NCBI RefSeq assembly: GCF_003710935.1
Contig: NZ_RHHS01000005.1
Coordinates: forward strand, 1-64,000
Direction: 5' to 3'
Length of the DNA stretch: 64,000 bases
Origin: Brevibacillus gelatini
Lineage (GTDB): Bacteria > Bacillota > Bacilli > Brevibacillales > Brevibacillaceae
A program made the translations under genes and the position numbers. Below are positions 8,257 through 15,896 of this stretch, in pieces; within the stretch, counting starts at the first letter, position 1, and each line of letters starts with the position of its first letter. The notes under the pieces were generated by a model. It was not told the origin of the DNA. It made no database searches and worked only from the letters and a program-made list of their open reading frames with translations.

Positions 8257-10821
8257 TTACACTTGATACGACTTGGCGAGCAATACAACAACCTCGGCCC
8301 GCGTAGCGCTTCCCTGGGGCTTGAAGTTCGAGCCGTACCCATTCAGCCAGTTTCTCGCCGTCATGGCCCCGATTGCCGGAGCTGCCCAGTGGTCGGCCGG
8401 AACATCGCGATAGCTCGATGTTCTTCGGCTGTTCAGCGCCAAGCCCTTCGCCCTGGCGATCATCACAGCCATTTCCGCCCGCGAAACAGCCAGGTCAGGC
8501 TTGATTTGACTGTCAGGATACCCCTTCAAGATCCCGAGCTGATAAGCCACTCCAAGGGTGTTGTACGCCCAATGCTTTTTTGGCAGATCAGAAAATGCTT
8601 CCTTTCCCGAATAGGTGGTAGCTACTTTGGAGCCAGTAGCGCGCATCGTCTGCAGCAGCATGGTGGCAAACTGGGCGCGGGTGACTGCCTGGTTGGGCTT
8701 GAACGTCGCATCGTCAAAGCCTTTGACAATGCCTTTGGAGCTCAGCCTGGCAATCTCTGTACGCGCCCAGTGGTCGGAAATATCCCGATACCCCGAGACG
8801 AGCGGCTGCTGCGTGACCGTCAGTTTGTAAGCATCGTACTTGAACGGAATGCCGCTGTTCAGGCGCACGTAATACTTGCCTTTTGGCAACCGCAGGCTGA
8901 AAATCTCCTTGCCCCGGTCGGACAGCTCTGCCACTTCATTTGTCGATGCGAGCGCGTAGTTCATGTTTTTCTCGCTGTAAAGGGCGATGCGAAACCCGCT
9001 GGATACGGGAATGAACGGAGCGCGAATGGTGACGTACGAATCTGTATGGAGCGTAAATTGAAACCAGTCTGAATCCGATGCCGTCGGGATGGTTCCGGTC
9101 ATGACCCCTCCGGCGGCGAGCGGCGAGGCCCTGCTGTACGTGTCATTCGGTTCGTTCAGGTCTTTTTTCAGCGGAGTGAAACCGAGATCCAGGCGGTATT
9201 CACCGTTTACCGCATTTTGCTGATACTCGCTGACCCGAATGTAGTATTTTCCCGGAGAGACTTCCTTGCTCGCACGCTCAGCCGGGTGATCGCGGTCGTC
9301 GTTGTCGTAGATCGGGTCCCAAACCGTATTATTTCCGTTCTGCTTCCCTATGGCAAGCACCAGGTCCACCCGCTTGTTGTCGGGCGTCACTGTCACATCC
9401 AGATGCCCGTACTCGCGGACGTAGTAGGAGAACCAGTCCTGGTCGCCCTCCTGGTGGAAGTTGCCCGTGACGCTGATCTGGTTGCCGACAAGCGGTCTTG
9501 CCGTCGCCATCGTATCGTTTGGCTCATTGCGGTCCGGGTTGATCGTGAACTTGCTCGTCAGCACGTATGTAAACGCATTGACGCCGCCGTTTCGCATCAG
9601 CTTGATGTTCATCCTGCCCGCTTTTGCCGGGACGGTAACGGTATCCCCGTTTCCAAAATAATGCGTAATCGACGTCCGGTTTTCGGAGTAAAAGGTAGCC
9701 GCCATGGCGGAGGATACCCCGGAGTTAATCTTCGCCGTAAAGCTGACTTTGCCGTCATACGGTACGTCCATCTTAAACCAGTCGACCGTGTCGTTCGGCC
9801 CCAGGTTGCCGCGGATTTGCTGTTCAATCGGGAATGCCTTGGCCCGCTGCAATGTGTTGTTCGGCTCCAAAAAGTCACTGGAGAGTGCGCTGCGCACTGC
9901 CTTGTTCACGTCCAGCAGTCCGTAGCCTGTCTGCCGATCCCAGCCGCTCTCGCCAAGGTCGGTAGCCGTCTGGTAAAGCAATTGCCTGACATCGAGCGGC
10001 GTCAGCTTGGGATAACGCGCCAGGATCAGGGCCGCCGCTCCTGCCACTTGAGGCGCTGCGGCCGATGTACCGGAAAACGATCCGTACTTTCCGCCCAGCT
10101 TCGTCGTATATACGTTAAGCCCCGGCGCCACAAGATTCAGCTCGGGCCCTGTATTCGACTGAGAGATCACCTGGTTTTTCCCGTTCACAGCCCCTACCGC
10201 AACCACCGTCGGGTAGGCTGCCGGATAGGCCACGCGGCTTGCTTCGTTGCCGCTCGCTGCGACGAGGACCGCTCCGCTTCTCTCCGCCCGGTCGATTGCC
10301 TCTCTCAAGGAGCGGGAATAGGAAAGGCTGCTAAACGACATCAGGATGACTTTTGCTCCCCTGTCGAGTGCAGTATTGATCCCTTTTGCGATCATATCCA
10401 CATTTGTCACAGCGTCTTTGTTCAAAATCTTGATCGGCAAAATCCGGGCATTCCAGACTACCCCTGCAACCCCGATGCCGTTGTTGCCTTTTGCCGCGAG
10501 AACCCCGATCACTTCTGTACCGTGCCCGTTGTCATCCTGCGCGGATTTTCCGGGGTTGACCAGATTGACGCCCGGCAGCAGATTCCCTTTCAAATCAGGA
10601 TGGTTGTAGTCCGCTCCTGAATCGAGAACGGCAATCGTAATCGCCTGGTTGCTGTTGACGACCGACCATGCCTTGTCTGCCTTGATCTGGCTGATGTGCA
10701 GCTGATTGCTCAGATAGCTGTCGTTGGAAGCAGGCGCGGCAGCAAGTGCAGCCCGTGCGCCTAGCGGAGCAAGCGTGAGCAGCATCGCTAATGACACGGC
10801 TATGTGAATCGATTTTTTCAT
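8257..10821 (-). CDS. SLH-anchored subtilisin-like (S8) serine protease
   Basis: 854 residues. Signal peptide about 1-28 (cut near AALAAAP). The S8 catalytic domain, about 45-310, has all triad residues: D67 (AVLDSGADY), H100 (NGHGTEV), S253 (SGTSAAAP) and oxyanion N192 (ASGNEA). There is almost no propeptide between signal and catalytic domain. Three pre-peptidase C-terminal-like beta domains follow (each beginning EPNDT-like: 'EPNNTLQRA', 'EPNDTMATA', 'EPNDTYSRA'). Three SLH domains occupy about 680-854 (YRDISDHWA..., FSDLPKKHWA..., YRDVPADHWA...) and should attach the enzyme to secondary wall polymer. Context next to SLAP and S-layer genes suggests work at the cell surface; the substrate is unknown. 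AAGGAAGGA precedes the ATG. Confidence 0.93.
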   Translation of the reverse strand: MKKSIHIAVSLAMLLTLAPLGARAALAAAPASNDSYLSNQLHISQIKADKAWSVVNSNQAITIAVLDSGADYNHPDLKGNLLPGVNLVNPGKSAQDDNGHGTEVIGVLAAKGNNGIGVAGVVWNARILPIKILNKDAVTNVDMIAKGINTALDRGAKVILMSFSSLSYSRSLREAIDRAERSGAVLVAASGNEASRVAYPAAYPTVVAVGAVNGKNQVISQSNTGPELNLVAPGLNVYTTKLGGKYGSFSGTSAAAPQVAGAAALILARYPKLTPLDVRQLLYQTATDLGESGWDRQTGYGLLDVNKAVRSALSSDFLEPNNTLQRAKAFPIEQQIRGNLGPNDTVDWFKMDVPYDGKVSFTAKINSGVSSAMAATFYSENRTSITHYFGNGDTVTVPAKAGRMNIKLMRNGGVNAFTYVLTSKFTINPDRNEPNDTMATARPLVGNQISVTGNFHQEGDQDWFSYYVREYGHLDVTVTPDNKRVDLVLAIGKQNGNNTVWDPIYDNDDRDHPAERASKEVSPGKYYIRVSEYQQNAVNGEYRLDLGFTPLKKDLNEPNDTYSRASPLAAGGVMTGTIPTASDSDWFQFTLHTDSYVTIRAPFIPVSSGFRIALYSEKNMNYALASTNEVAELSDRGKEIFSLRLPKGKYYVRLNSGIPFKYDAYKLTVTQQPLVSGYRDISDHWARTEIARLSSKGIVKGFDDATFKPNQAVTRAQFATMLLQTMRATGSKVATTYSGKEAFSDLPKKHWAYNTLGVAYQLGILKGYPDSQIKPDLAVSRAEMAVMIARAKGLALNSRRTSSYRDVPADHWAAPAIGAMTARNWLNGYGSNFKPQGSATRAEVVVLLAKSYQV

Positions 10822-10999
10822 AAAAAACAGTCCTTCCTTACTTTCCCCTGCAACGAGCGCAGCAAGAAAACCTCTGTCGCAGCTCTCTCCCTGGAGCGCC
10901 CGCGCTGTAGTGGAAGGTTTTCTTAACGTAGCGAAACCAATAAACGCGTGCGCTTACCATTTCCCGTACGTTCAAAAAGATACTCAAGTATTGTGCTTC

Positions 11000-11029
11000 T
11001 CGTCCTAGCATAGCGGATGAAAAGGACGA
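11000..11029. promoter_or_regulatory. Inverted repeat in the protease upstream region
   Basis: Perfect 7-bp arms TCGTCCT (11000-11006) and AGGACGA (11023-11029) separated by 16 bp. On the minus strand a TATGCT -10-like element lies between the arms, with TTGCTT 18 bp upstream. This could be an operator overlapping the protease promoter, or a coincidence. Apart from this element and the terminator near 11070, the 290-bp gap 10822-11111 shows nothing else. Confidence 0.35.
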
Positions 11030-11067
11030 AAAGCAACCCTGTTTCCCCAAGATTTGGAACGTTTTAG

Positions 11068-11106
11068 CAGGAGAAAAACCCTTTTCACCATGGGCAAAAA
11101 GGGTTT
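11068..11106 (-). terminator. Terminator of the SLAP gene cluster
   Basis: GAAAAACCC / GGGTTTTTC inverted repeat with a T-rich 3' side in the minus direction, a few bases after the last SLAP-gene stop codon. The symmetric A/T flanks would allow bidirectional function. Confidence 0.8.
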
Positions 11107-11111
11107 TTCGA

Positions 11112-12110
11112 TTATTGCAGCAGGCCTTTGTTGTCTTCGAACCCAGGCTCCGCGTATGCTGCTTTGTCATTTTTGCGTTGACGCGCCTTTGGAATAAAGG
11201 CAGTCAACTCCTCCACGTTCACTTCCGACTTTTTGATCGAAGTAGCCGGGATGTCAAACGCCCAGATGCGCTGGCTGTTTGCTTCCACCTTCATGTTTTC
11301 CAGGGTGTAGTTGACACGGGCAACCGCATCGCCAGCCTTGTCGTGAACGATGATCGGCACCTCGGTAAACTCCAGGCGCTTCTCCAGTCCGTTGCGGAAT
11401 ACAACCACGACTTTCAGCCCTTTATCCTTGCCTGGCTTGATGTCGAGGACTTGCAAATCTACCTGTCCTTGCTCCACAGGAGCTTTCTCTTTCGCCTTTT
11501 GTACATAGTGTGCTTGTTCGTCCGCACTCAGGCCGATATTCAAGTCTTCACTCTCCTCGACGCGGCGTTTTTCCGGCTTTTTAAAGGTCAGAGTCAGCGG
11601 CACTTCCTTGTCAGGGATGCGGTCGAACTCCTCCCAACGGAACATAAATTCCATCGGACGGCTGGCCATGTGGCCAACAGGACCTTTTTCCATCAAATCA
11701 AACGTCTTTCTCGCTACTTCTTCGCCGTCTGCCGTCACGAGAGTCAGCGGCAACTTCTGCAACAGAACATTGCGGTTTGTCGCATTGCGAATGTAAGTCA
11801 GCACCAGGTAGCCTTCCGCCGTCACCTGCGTATAGAACGGAATAATGCCAACCTCGTCGCGAACGACCGGAGGCAGCTCGTCGTGGATGTACTGCAGCAG
11901 CTCCTGCTCCGCCTCATCCAGTTGATCGTCCCAAGGACCGTTCATCGTCAAAAACAGCTCTTTGGCCTCAATCCTGTTCGCCGATTGCTGCGGGTTGTCA
12001 ATTCCCGACACCCCCAGGTAAAACTCTTTATGCAAATGCTCATGAATATCTTCACGTACCTGCTCCAGACTTTCCTTGGAGCCAAACCAGTTTTCCAATA
12101 ACCAACTCAT
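11112..12110 (-). CDS. SLAP-domain protein, accessory Sec S-layer assembly family (copy 3)
   Basis: 332 residues, no signal peptide or transmembrane segment, so cytosolic. N terminus MSWLLENWFGSKESLEQ is followed by two similar domains. Each has a LTLxFxxPE or WEExL-type opening and a conserved W(S/A)F(D/V)(I/F) closing strand ('RIWAFDIPATS'). Related to the two upstream genes over the whole length but the most diverged. Such proteins (SlaP/SlaQ type) work with SecA2 in export of S-layer proteins in Bacillus anthracis; the role here is inferred by family. Last gene of a three-gene cluster, 40 bp after copy 2. Confidence 0.78.
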   Translation of the reverse strand: MSWLLENWFGSKESLEQVREDIHEHLHKEFYLGVSGIDNPQQSANRIEAKELFLTMNGPWDDQLDEAEQELLQYIHDELPPVVRDEVGIIPFYTQVTAEGYLVLTYIRNATNRNVLLQKLPLTLVTADGEEVARKTFDLMEKGPVGHMASRPMEFMFRWEEFDRIPDKEVPLTLTFKKPEKRRVEESEDLNIGLSADEQAHYVQKAKEKAPVEQGQVDLQVLDIKPGKDKGLKVVVVFRNGLEKRLEFTEVPIIVHDKAGDAVARVNYTLENMKVEANSQRIWAFDIPATSIKKSEVNVEELTAFIPKARQRKNDKAAYAEPGFEDNKGLLQ

Positions 12111-12150
12111 ATAACAACCTCCTTATTGCTGCAGTATGGAACTCTTGCGC

Positions 12151-13110
12151 CTATTCTACTTCAAGAGTCCATCTACGCAGATTGGCATCCGGCTTTTTCA
12201 CAAATTCCGGCGGGAATACAACCAGCCACGGGCGGCTGTTCCCCGGTTTCACGCGAATCTTGCTGGCATTTACAACCCCTCGCGCCACGACATCCCCATC
12301 CATATCGGAAATGGTGATTTTCAGCTGGTCAGGCTGATAATCCTTGGACAGCCCGTTGCGGAACAGCAAGGCGGCCACCAGCTTTCCGTCTTTTGTCTTC
12401 CCGATGTCAAACCCGGTAATGTGCACCGTATTGACCGGGATCGGCGGCAAAGAGTACGCGAGCGATTCCAGACGGTCTTTTTGACGCTGTGTCATGCGGC
12501 TTTCCATATCCGGGTCCAGCTCCAGTGTGCTCGGCCAGATATGCGATCTTTTCCCTGCTTTCATCACGACTTTCCAACGGCTGAACATGAAATTGTCGTG
12601 CAGGTAGCTCTCTTCCGGGAAATGCACTTCCCACGGACGGCTTGTATGCGGCGGGATGCTGCCCATATCCGACAGGTCGACTCTCATCCGCGCAAACGGT
12701 TTGTCGTCCAAATAAATCGCCAGCCCGATGTTCTTGAAGCGCACAGGCTTATCTGTCGCATTGCGGAAAAACAACGCCACGGTCATTCCGTTCGGCTGGG
12801 GAATCAAGCTGAAGCCCGTTACGCTAATCAAGCCTCGCGCCATCTCAGGCAGCTCTGCCTGCAAAAAGCGCAGCGTGTATTTTTTCTCTGCATCCAGCTC
12901 CTGCTCCCACATCGGATGCAGGGACAGTTCTGTGCGCACTCTGTCAGGCTTGCCGGATGCACCCGCCTCCGCCTTGTTTTCCACTTCCACCTCAGTATCT
13001 TTCAGCTCTGCAATATCAATCGCAGACTCTTCCTGAATCTCTTTTTTCAAATCCTCCAGGGATTTTTCACCCTGCTGCTTGCCAAAGAAATTTTTCACAA
13101 AAGAAAACAT
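12151..13110 (-). CDS. SLAP-domain protein, accessory Sec S-layer assembly family (copy 2)
   Basis: 319 residues. The N-terminal MFSFVKNFFGKQQGEKS helix is shared with copy 1, followed by an acidic linker. Two SLAP repeats occupy about 60-185 and 195-319, each beginning near LSLHPMWEQEL or LPPIPVNTVHITGF and closing with SRPWEVHFPEE or SRPWLVVFPPE. No signal peptide. Copy 2 and copy 1 share the same architecture, so they arose by gene duplication. Predicted cytosolic partner of the accessory Sec/S-layer export route. An 86-bp gap separates it from copy 1; no terminator was seen there. Confidence 0.82.
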   Translation of the reverse strand: MFSFVKNFFGKQQGEKSLEDLKKEIQEESAIDIAELKDTEVEVENKAEAGASGKPDRVRTELSLHPMWEQELDAEKKYTLRFLQAELPEMARGLISVTGFSLIPQPNGMTVALFFRNATDKPVRFKNIGLAIYLDDKPFARMRVDLSDMGSIPPHTSRPWEVHFPEESYLHDNFMFSRWKVVMKAGKRSHIWPSTLELDPDMESRMTQRQKDRLESLAYSLPPIPVNTVHITGFDIGKTKDGKLVAALLFRNGLSKDYQPDQLKITISDMDGDVVARGVVNASKIRVKPGNSRPWLVVFPPEFVKKPDANLRRWTLEVE

Positions 13111-13196
13111 GGGTTACCTCCTCACACGTCCGGGCCCGAACGAAGTATCTCTCTCCATGATAAACATTCCCACACTGCCCATGCAAACCAGACTCT

Positions 13197-14144
13197 CTAC
13201 GCCTGCTGCGGAACACTTACCTTCCAGCGCGACAGGTCCGGCTGCTCCACCAAAATGCTTTCCGGAGGATAAATAAACAGCCACGGCTTGCTCGTATTGG
13301 CATTCACGGTCAGGTTGCCAAGCTCGAACAATCCTTCTGCCACCTTTGCCCCTGTCGCATCATAGAGCGCGAGCGGCAGCTTTTCAAAGGAGAGCGACTG
13401 TTTAGAACCGTTGCGAATCAACAGCATGACGTGAAGCGCTCCTTCCGGGGAGCGGCGAATTTGCACACTCTGGATATTGACTTCTCCCTCTTTCAGAGCC
13501 GGGAGATTTTTCGCCAGCTCAATCAGGCTGTTTTTCTGCTTATCCGACAGCGCCTTGATCCAAGACTCTTCCAGTTCCAGCTGCTGCGGCAGCACCATTT
13601 TTTTCTGCGCCATCTCGAACGCGATCTTCCAGTTAGCCAAAAGTACATTCGCTTGCAGGAAGTGTTCGCGTGTAAATACAAACGACCACGGTCTGGCTGA
13701 TCGCGGCGGAATTTCCCCTATCTCGCTCAGATCAAACACCTGGCGGGTAAACAACTGCTGATCCCCGAACAATACCACCAGCGTCATTTCTTTCAGGCGG
13801 ATCGGACGGTCCGAGCTGTTGCGAATGAACGCCGTCACTTCGATTCCTTCATCATGCGGAACAAGCGCTATTCCTGCGAGAGAGATATTCCCTTCCAGCA
13901 GCGGTTCCAGCTCCTGCGCCATAAAGGACAGCGCGTATTTCTCCTGCGTACTCAACTGCGCTTCCCACGATGGATGCAAGGACAGCGCTGTTACGACGCC
14001 GGCAGATGTCTCTTTTTGCTCCTGTGCTTCCTGATGAGACTGTTCGGTATCAGAAGCGGACAAAATGGATTCCTCCTGAACCTGCTCTCGCACCTCTTTC
14101 GTGGTAGGTGTCTTCCCCATTAAATTCTTCAAGAAGGATAACAT
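13197..14144 (-). CDS. SLAP-domain protein, accessory Sec S-layer assembly family (copy 1)
   Basis: 315 residues. N-terminal amphipathic MLSFLKNLMGKTPTTKE and a Gln/Glu-rich linker to about 45. Two SLAP repeats follow: the first opens with LSLHPSWEAQL and closes with SARPWSFVFTREHF; the second closes with TSKPWLFIYPPESI. No signal peptide or membrane segment. First gene of the cluster, so transcription of all three probably starts upstream of 14144. SecA2, the expected partner ATPase, is not in this window. Confidence 0.82.
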   Translation of the reverse strand: MLSFLKNLMGKTPTTKEVREQVQEESILSASDTEQSHQEAQEQKETSAGVVTALSLHPSWEAQLSTQEKYALSFMAQELEPLLEGNISLAGIALVPHDEGIEVTAFIRNSSDRPIRLKEMTLVVLFGDQQLFTRQVFDLSEIGEIPPRSARPWSFVFTREHFLQANVLLANWKIAFEMAQKKMVLPQQLELEESWIKALSDKQKNSLIELAKNLPALKEGEVNIQSVQIRRSPEGALHVMLLIRNGSKQSLSFEKLPLALYDATGAKVAEGLFELGNLTVNANTSKPWLFIYPPESILVEQPDLSRWKVSVPQQA

Positions 14145-14202
14145 AGCACCGCTCCCAACTTATCTCTACATCTATATAGTATAGAGTTTGCGTTCGTCAT
14201 TC

Positions 14203-14230
14203 ACTATAGCATAGTGACATTCTTTTGCAA
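14203..14230 (-). promoter_or_regulatory. Candidate promoter of the SLAP cluster with overlapping palindrome
   Basis: TTGCAA (14225-14230), 16-bp spacer, TATAGT (14203-14208) on the minus strand. The -10 element lies in a perfect palindrome CACTAT-AGC-ATAGTG at about 14202-14216, a possible operator. Confidence 0.45.
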
Positions 14231-14419
14231 CATAGAAAACTTGGCATTCTTCTGCTGATTCTCAGGTCTTGATCGAATACGCACGGAAAGGCAGCAAACT
14301 GACTGCCATGTCCCAAGCATGCGGCGGGTAATATTTGTTAGGATAACTGTACGAATCAGGGATGTCAAGGAATGGAAGGATGTCACTTGCAATCGTTAAA
14401 TTTCCATTTGATGATAAAG

Positions 14420-14448
14420 TTTACATTATTCATCCAAGTTGATAAAAT
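14420..14448 (+). promoter_or_regulatory. Plus-strand sigma-A-like promoter
   Basis: TTTACA (14420-14425), exact 17-bp spacer, TAAAAT (14443-14448). It would start transcription near 14455, running toward the terminator at 14489-14518. It is the only good plus-strand promoter in this region and serves no large gene. Confidence 0.5.
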
Positions 14449-14454
14449 GGAAGT

Positions 14455-14518
14455 GTCTAAACAAATATCTTGGGGAATGTTTTTGTAGCCAGCTGAGGGT
14501 TTCAGCTGGTGATTTTTT
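14455..14518 (+). ncRNA. Candidate short transcript (about 64 nt)
   Basis: Bounded by the promoter at 14420-14448 and the intrinsic terminator at 14489-14518. It contains no open frame with a ribosome binding site. It may be a small RNA, or an attenuated leader for the small frame at 14573. Function unknown. Confidence 0.3.
14489..14518 (+). terminator. Intrinsic terminator, plus strand
   Basis: Perfect stem CCAGCTGA / TCAGCTGG with loop GGGTT (14489-14509), followed by TGATTTTTT (14510-14518). Confidence 0.75.
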
Positions 14519-14572
14519 ATGGAAAGGAGTTGGAAATAGCGTCTATTCGGTCAAGGGGAAGAGGATGTTCAT

Positions 14573-14647
14573 GTGAGTCGCAACGGGGGTTCTGTTTTTG
14601 TTAAGATGGAGAAAAAAGCTGCCTTTTCAGAACAGCAGCACGCGTAA
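14573..14647 (+). CDS. Possible 24-residue peptide
   Basis: GTG start preceded by GGGGAAGAGGATGTTCAT (AGAGGA about 7 nt upstream). It encodes a basic 24-residue peptide with no recognisable domain, beginning SRNGGSVF after the start. Short and unsupported except for the ribosome binding site and its location behind a plus-strand promoter. Confidence 0.2.
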   Translation: MSRNGGSVFVKMEKKAAFSEQQHA

Positions 14648-14681
14648 TGTAATAATACTATTCAGATAATTTATAACAGGT

Positions 14682-14789
14682 TTATCCACAGTTTGTGGGC
14701 AACTTTTTTCTTCTATGAATGGGTCTGGAGGTGTTCGTTACGATGCCGTTTTCGATCAGGTATTGCTCGAACAGTTGGATTTGCTTCAC
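14682..14789 (-). pseudogene. Truncated recombinase-like N terminus (35 residues)
   Basis: GTG start with AAAGGAG 9 nt upstream. The first 20 residues (KQIQLFEQYLIENGIVTNT after the start) look like the opening helix of tyrosine recombinase/integrase core-binding (SAM-like) domains. Similarity then stops and the frame ends at TAA (14682) after 35 residues. Interpreted as the leftover 5' end of an integrase gene. The recognition is by eye and could be wrong. Confidence 0.35.
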
Positions 14790-14822
14790 CCTTTTTGCTC
14801 CTTTCCGCAACACAACGTAAAT

Positions 14823-14852
14823 AGCCCTACATCCACTTGGGGACATAGGGCT
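14823..14852 (-). terminator. Hairpin after the RHH gene
   Basis: AGCCCTA / TAGGGCT arms with a partly paired interior (ATCC/GGAC). In the minus direction it is followed by ATTTACG, not a real T run, so termination efficiency is doubtful. Confidence 0.35.
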
Positions 14853-14913
14853 GTAGGTTGGTTCACTTTCTGATTTTTCGCCTCGTGCAAGGCATTCTGC
14901 GCGGGATTTCGGG

Positions 14914-15399
14914 CTACACTTTGCTGCCGTACCCGTAGTGTTTCATCAGGTACAGTCTGACTGCCGTGTTGACCAGGTTGCTGATCCGGTCGATCTCTCC
15001 TGACTCGTACAGCTGCTGTACCTTGTCGTACACGCCGTTCTCCAGGTACGTCGTGACCCTTCTGTACCGTTTCTCGAACGGGGCCTGTCTCTTCGGAATC
15101 TTCATTGAAGACAGCTGCTGTGACGGTGGCAGTACAGTTTCCGCTTTGAAAGCTTTGTCTGTGTCTTCTGCCTTGTTTGTTGGCCGTGGTTTTACTCTCA
15201 ACGGCTTGGCCTGTTGACCTTCCAGCAGTTTCGGTGCATGGTTCCCCCTTTCCTGGATTTTTTGTTCCGCTGCCTTGAGAGGTACTACATTTGCTCTCTC
15301 TATGGAAGCTCCCTGCTGTTGGTTTTCGGCTGCTTGTGCGGCCTTTTTCGCTTCCTGCTGGGCAAGTACTCTAGCAAGGATTGATTTCGTGTCGTTCAT
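14914..15399 (-). CDS. Putative ribbon-helix-helix DNA-binding protein
   Basis: 161 residues from the ATG at 15399, which has AGGAG 8 nt upstream; a GTG at 15408 in the same frame lacks proper spacing. The N-terminal ~115 residues are Ala/Gln/Lys/Pro-rich and probably disordered or coiled. The C-terminal ~47 residues (RYRRVTTYLENGVYDKV then a helix ending NTAVRLYLMKHYG) fit a ribbon-helix-helix fold: one beta strand and two helices. Such proteins are dimeric repressors or plasmid partition/replication regulators and often repress themselves. A large palindrome lies 32 bp upstream of the start. Family assignment is by pattern only. Confidence 0.6.
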   Translation of the reverse strand: MNDTKSILARVLAQQEAKKAAQAAENQQQGASIERANVVPLKAAEQKIQERGNHAPKLLEGQQAKPLRVKPRPTNKAEDTDKAFKAETVLPPSQQLSSMKIPKRQAPFEKRYRRVTTYLENGVYDKVQQLYESGEIDRISNLVNTAVRLYLMKHYGYGSKV

Positions 15400-15430
15400 C
15401 TCGTCCACTCCTGCTCTGATATTTTGGTTA

Positions 15431-15462
15431 CGTCAACGCCTACGTATACGTGTGCGTTGATG
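15431..15462. promoter_or_regulatory. 32-bp near-palindrome, probable operator of the RHH gene
   Basis: Centre ACGTATACGT is a perfect palindrome. The outer arms CGTCAACGC and GCGTTGATG are also complementary, with 13 of 16 positions pairing overall. A further TTGACGTC follows at 15463-15470. It is located 32-63 bp upstream of the RHH start, the expected place for an autoregulatory site. Confidence 0.55.
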
Positions 15463-15578
15463 TTGACGTCTATGTATTTGTTTTGCAAGCGGTGGAATGG
15501 ACGGAAGTCGGAATTTCTGCCTCCTTTCGGGTGTAGGATCAGGGAAATAATATATGTTTGAGTTTTGAGTTGTTACGC

Positions 15579-15619
15579 AAAAAAGAAAAGACCCCTTAGC
15601 CAAGAGAGACTAAGGGGAT
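15579..15619 (-). terminator. Second terminator downstream of owp
   Basis: CCCCTTAG / CTAAGGGG stem with a 10-nt loop, followed in the minus direction by TCTTTTCTTTTTTG. It backs up the terminator at 15821-15852 and insulates the RHH gene from the very active cwp operon. Confidence 0.75.
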
Positions 15620-15820
15620 GAGGTGAATCGAACGTCTATTATGGTTATCGGCTGTTGATGCCGATATTTGTAGATTTATGTCGAACTGACTACAGTTTTT
15701 ATAGTTTACAGTGAGGGAAGTTTGGAAGGTATTCTTGCTGTGGCTGGATGGTTGCTGGTGGGCATACACGGGGAACGGAAATGCAGTGAGCTACCAGAAA
15801 GTTTTGCAGTGAACTTGGGA

Positions 15821-15852
15821 AAAAGAAAGAGCCTGCCTCTTTCGAGACAGAC
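15821..15852 (-). terminator. owp terminator
   Basis: GTCTGTCTC-GAAA-GAGGCAGGC stem-loop (some G-U pairs), followed by TCTTTCTTTTT in the minus direction; about 45 bp after the owp stop codon. Confidence 0.75.
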
Positions 15853-15896
15853 CCTTTCGACATTTTTCGGATGGTGGCACGCACCAATCACGATCA

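Larger units (their letters stand above)
14145..14913. other. 769-bp intergenic stretch between SLAP cluster and RHH gene
   Basis: No long gene. What can be seen: the candidate SLAP promoter (14203-14230), a plus-strand promoter and terminator pair (14420-14518), a 24-codon plus-strand frame (14573-14647), a perfect DnaA-box sequence TTATCCACA (14682-14690), a 35-residue recombinase-like remnant on the minus strand (14682-14789), and a hairpin at 14823-14852. The collection of small pieces suggests decayed inserted DNA. Confidence 0.5.
15463..15896. other. Intergenic region between RHH gene and owp
   Basis: Contains two minus-strand terminators (15585-15619 and 15821-15852) and a perfect 7-bp inverted repeat TATCGGC/GCCGATA near 15645-15666. 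A GAAAGGAGG ribosome-binding-like sequence on the minus strand near 15518-15526 has no open frame after it. Nothing else recognised. Confidence 0.45.

Noticed and set aside
14573-14647. 24-codon frame as a firm gene
   Set aside because: Listed only at low confidence: too short to judge, no family, behind a terminator.
14682-14690. DnaA box as a replication origin
   Set aside because: Only one perfect box with no cluster, no AT-rich unwinding region and no dnaA/dnaN nearby; one 9-mer match is close to chance in 64 kb.
15645-15666. TATCGGC/GCCGATA inverted repeat as a terminator
   Set aside because: No T run in either direction and two better terminators lie nearby; left as an unexplained small repeat.
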